Of a stretch of 64,000 bases of DNA, positions 61,401-64,000 are shown one piece after another. This DNA comes from Monarcha castaneiventris obscurior. Its lineage: Eukaryota > Chordata > Aves > Passeriformes > Monarchidae. The stretch covers positions 38,338,501 to 38,402,500 of the forward strand of contig JAMPIT010000230.1 in NCBI GenBank assembly GCA_026261815.1. Direction: 5' to 3'. Under the pieces are notes generated by a model. That model saw only the letters and a program-made list of their open reading frames with translations. It had not been told where the DNA came from and ran no database searches. The first letter of the stretch is position 1. Each line of letters opens with the position of its first letter. The position numbers were made by a program, and so were the translations under genes.

Positions 61401-64000
61401 GCTGTGGTTGGATGGTATTTTTGAATGAATAGAGTTTATAAAATCATATTTCTGTAGGGTTCCCCCTTCTTTTCTGAACTGAGCTTTACTTTCCTACCAT
61501 TTGTTGGTAGTGACTTACTGTTTGCCTTTATGTGCAAGTGTGCCAACCTTCAAAGCCACTGCCTGTCATAGGCAGGAAAGGAAAATGTAAAAGTAGAATA
61601 AACACAGATGGAGGGAATTCCATTTTTGGTCCAAGCAGCACTTCAGGTCAGTAGCTTCTATTCTGTGTTAAATTTTACCTTCACACAACACTTCCACAAA
61701 TGAACAAAGAGCTTTTGTTGAGGACTCCTTGCCTCTTTTTGAGGTATCAGCTACTGACTCAAAGTGACATTAGCCCAGATTCCCTTTCAGAGAAGGAATC
61801 AGCTCCCTGATTGTGGTGATAAAAATACACATCAACACAAAGCAACAGTGATGGATCAGCAAAGCAAGAAGTATCAGCCAGAAAAGCCCTAACTAATATA
61901 ACTTCATTTTCATCATCAAACTAACCTCATCATATAATTAATTTGCAGAAGACTTCACATAACTGTGAAGTAGAACATTTAGAGGCTTGTTTATAAGATA
62001 TTTTCTTAAACATGTCTGCTGCAGTTCTATTTTGTGATTTCTAGAAGTGCCACCTGGTGAATGGGAGTGCAGTTCAAAGCCATGCGCTGCATATAGGATA
62101 AAATTCTTTATTTTGTAGCAATGGATAGAAACTGAAAGCCATAAAACTGGTAGTATCTGGCCTAAAGTTAGTGGTCTGCAGAGTAGCCCCTCACAAAAGG
62201 CTCACCTGTAGTCACTCCAGAAATTTTTGTCAATATCTCTGCCACAGATGAATCAAGATTGCAAACTCATTTTGCTATTAGTAGGTCGCTTACCTAAAAA
62301 CTTTGAATTTTAAGAGGAAAAATATAATGTTCACACATTTTCTTGTGAAATTGTGCTGATGCTATAAATAATGGGGCAAGTTTGGGGGAGAGAAAGAATC
62401 TATTTAGCAGACAGGGAAGTAGAAGAGAGGAACAAATAACAAGTAAGAAAAAAACCCTGAAAATAATTCTAGGTTTGAAACATCCTGCCACACCTACAAC
62501 TGACAAACTCCGTAAAAGGTGGAAAACAGAAGTACTCTAAATGTCAGGTCTGTCATCTGTATTTTTTTGATGTGTTTCTCTTTTGTAAATGCATTTTCCA
62601 TTTTTCAGTCAAGAACTCTTTGCCTTATTAGAATGAAACTTGTTTTTATTGTCCTACCTGTGTTTAAAGAAGGCTCAGGTAATTCTGATAGAAATGATGA
62701 ATATGGCTTTCCAGAGAAGTAATAAATCCAAATATAAGTACTGAAGACAAACTCTGTAGGGTCTCTGTAATACAAGGCAAGTTTGAGGATCTTAGAGAGG
62801 TGAAGGGTGTTTTTCAAAACTGTGACCATGTGAAAAGCAAGAAGTGTCTCCCAGAAGTGCTGCTTCCACAGCTCTTCTTGCCAAGAGCTGGGAAACAGAT
62901 CTGTGGTCATTTCTCCACATGTACAAGCATACACAAACACAGCAAGAAGTCTTGAAATGCTTGAAGAAGCCGTATCCTCAGTGGAAAAGAGCAACATGAT
63001 AAATTATATGGGAAACCAACTAGTTTATCCTAAGTAATGTTGCAGTCCTTCATGCAAAATCATTTCGGTCTAACGTGAAGTACTTGAATTCTATCAACTT
63101 CAGACAGAGATGTAAACTTTAGCTGAAAGAAAAGGCCGTGAAGGTGAAAGATAACAGTGTGCAACACAACGTAGGTGCATGGAGGGTATCCATGGAAATT
63201 TTAATAGTGATAACAATAAGGATATGAAAGTAGAATAGGGAAAGTATAACTTTGATATGTTGCAGAAATTAGTAATATGTTAAGAGCTAGACTAGTGTTT
63301 GAAATGAAGCATAGGAAGTTCACTGTTTGGGACATCTAGAACTCAACTGGGCCGAACACTTTCAAATCCCCAGGAAGGACTTTCAGATGTTGACACAAAT
63401 CCAGAGCAGTGGCTAATAGCCTTTTTTCATCTCCAAACTCTGTTTTCCATCACAAAGAAACATTGTTATTTCAGTTCAGAACAAGTAGTATTCATTTAAG
63501 TAGTGAGACTTCCCGATATTATAAAAAATTTAAAAATGTTTACTGAGCATGATGTTCCAAGACTCAGAGAAGAGCTGTGCATCAAAATAATATTTTATTT
63601 GCAATGTCTGAGGTTTATGCAGTCAAAGAGTAAACATATGTTGCAACTGAGCATTCACAGTATCCTCTTACTAAAAAACATTTGGGCCCAAGAGGTAAAG
63701 TTGACTCATTTCAACATGCGTTCTGGGATTATTAAGTATGCTGCTCACTCTGGTTTTTTTTTTCCTTTTCAATGGGATGGGTACATTTGTTAAGCAAAAT
63801 GTTTCTGCTCTGAGCAGCAACCTTTGAATTACATTTCCCACGTTCTTTCATAAGGGAAATTTTTTTAATTCCAGAGGCATTGGGACTTCACAGAAACACT
63901 AGATTGCAGATGTTGCAGTGTTTTGGAAGGTGACCTGTTGCCACGTTACTGAAAACACATACAGTGGAGTTGAAAGTGAATTTAATCTGAAAGATGTTCA
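55413..64000 (+). other. RBMS3: RBMS3 intron, 5' part (runs off the window)
   Basis: At least 8.6 kb of intron follows the GTAAGA donor. A small near-tandem duplication with three GAATTC sites lies near 57229-57262. AT-rich simple stretches occur near 58.5 and 59.25 kb. I looked for the next RBMS3 coding segment, and for a short alternative exon I recall between the GTTGT and YMTAA segments, and found neither. I see nothing else supportable. Confidence 0.7.

Noticed and set aside
1..64000. CRISPR arrays, operons, phage or bacterial mobile elements
   Set aside because: No regularly spaced repeats or prokaryotic gene organisation; the coding evidence is spliced vertebrate exons only.

Overview
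The window is vertebrate nuclear DNA, most likely from a bird and possibly a songbird. AT-rich noncoding sequence is interrupted only by short exons with GT-AG junctions. The interspersed repeats are CR1 LINE fragments plus one tRNA-Ile-headed SINE with a CR1-like tail, an arrangement known from passerines. No bacterial or viral gene organisation is present. The species call is inference from repeats and exon similarity.

One gene is recognisable, on the + strand. Five internal coding exons of an RBMS-family gene (RNA-binding motif, single-stranded-interacting protein), best matched to RBMS3, lie at 2346-2452, 14392-14438, 21568-21664, 24241-24291 and 55302-55412. Spliced together they stay in frame and encode about 137 residues of the low-complexity region after the two RRM domains. 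The RRM exons should lie upstream of the window and the last coding exons downstream. The introns are about 11.9, 7.1, 2.6 and 31.0 kb, flanked by incomplete introns at both window ends. Exons of 51 and 111 nt begin and end in phase 0, so they could be skipped without a frameshift; the 47 and 97 nt exons are frame-coupled.

The rest is intron. A degenerate CR1 trace lies near 0.8 kb. A CR1 fragment of about 0.85 kb (9.88-10.73 kb, minus) carries a decayed reverse transcriptase C-terminus. A probable tRNA-Ile/CR1 SINE (32.43-32.57 kb, minus) abuts what looks like a much older CR1-like LINE (32.6-33.7 kb, minus). Another CR1 fragment sits at 52.8-53.2 kb (minus). A 113-bp unidentified sequence occurs twice, 1,563 bp apart, near 44.3 and 45.9 kb.

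Unannotated structure worth checking includes a strong decoy 3' splice site 40 nt before the 47-nt exon that would insert an immediate stop, two unusually good perfect hairpins, a G-quadruplex motif, a polypyrimidine tract, a pentanucleotide microsatellite and an 18-bp inverted repeat. I found no convincing new protein-coding system; the many short open frames in the introns look like chance.
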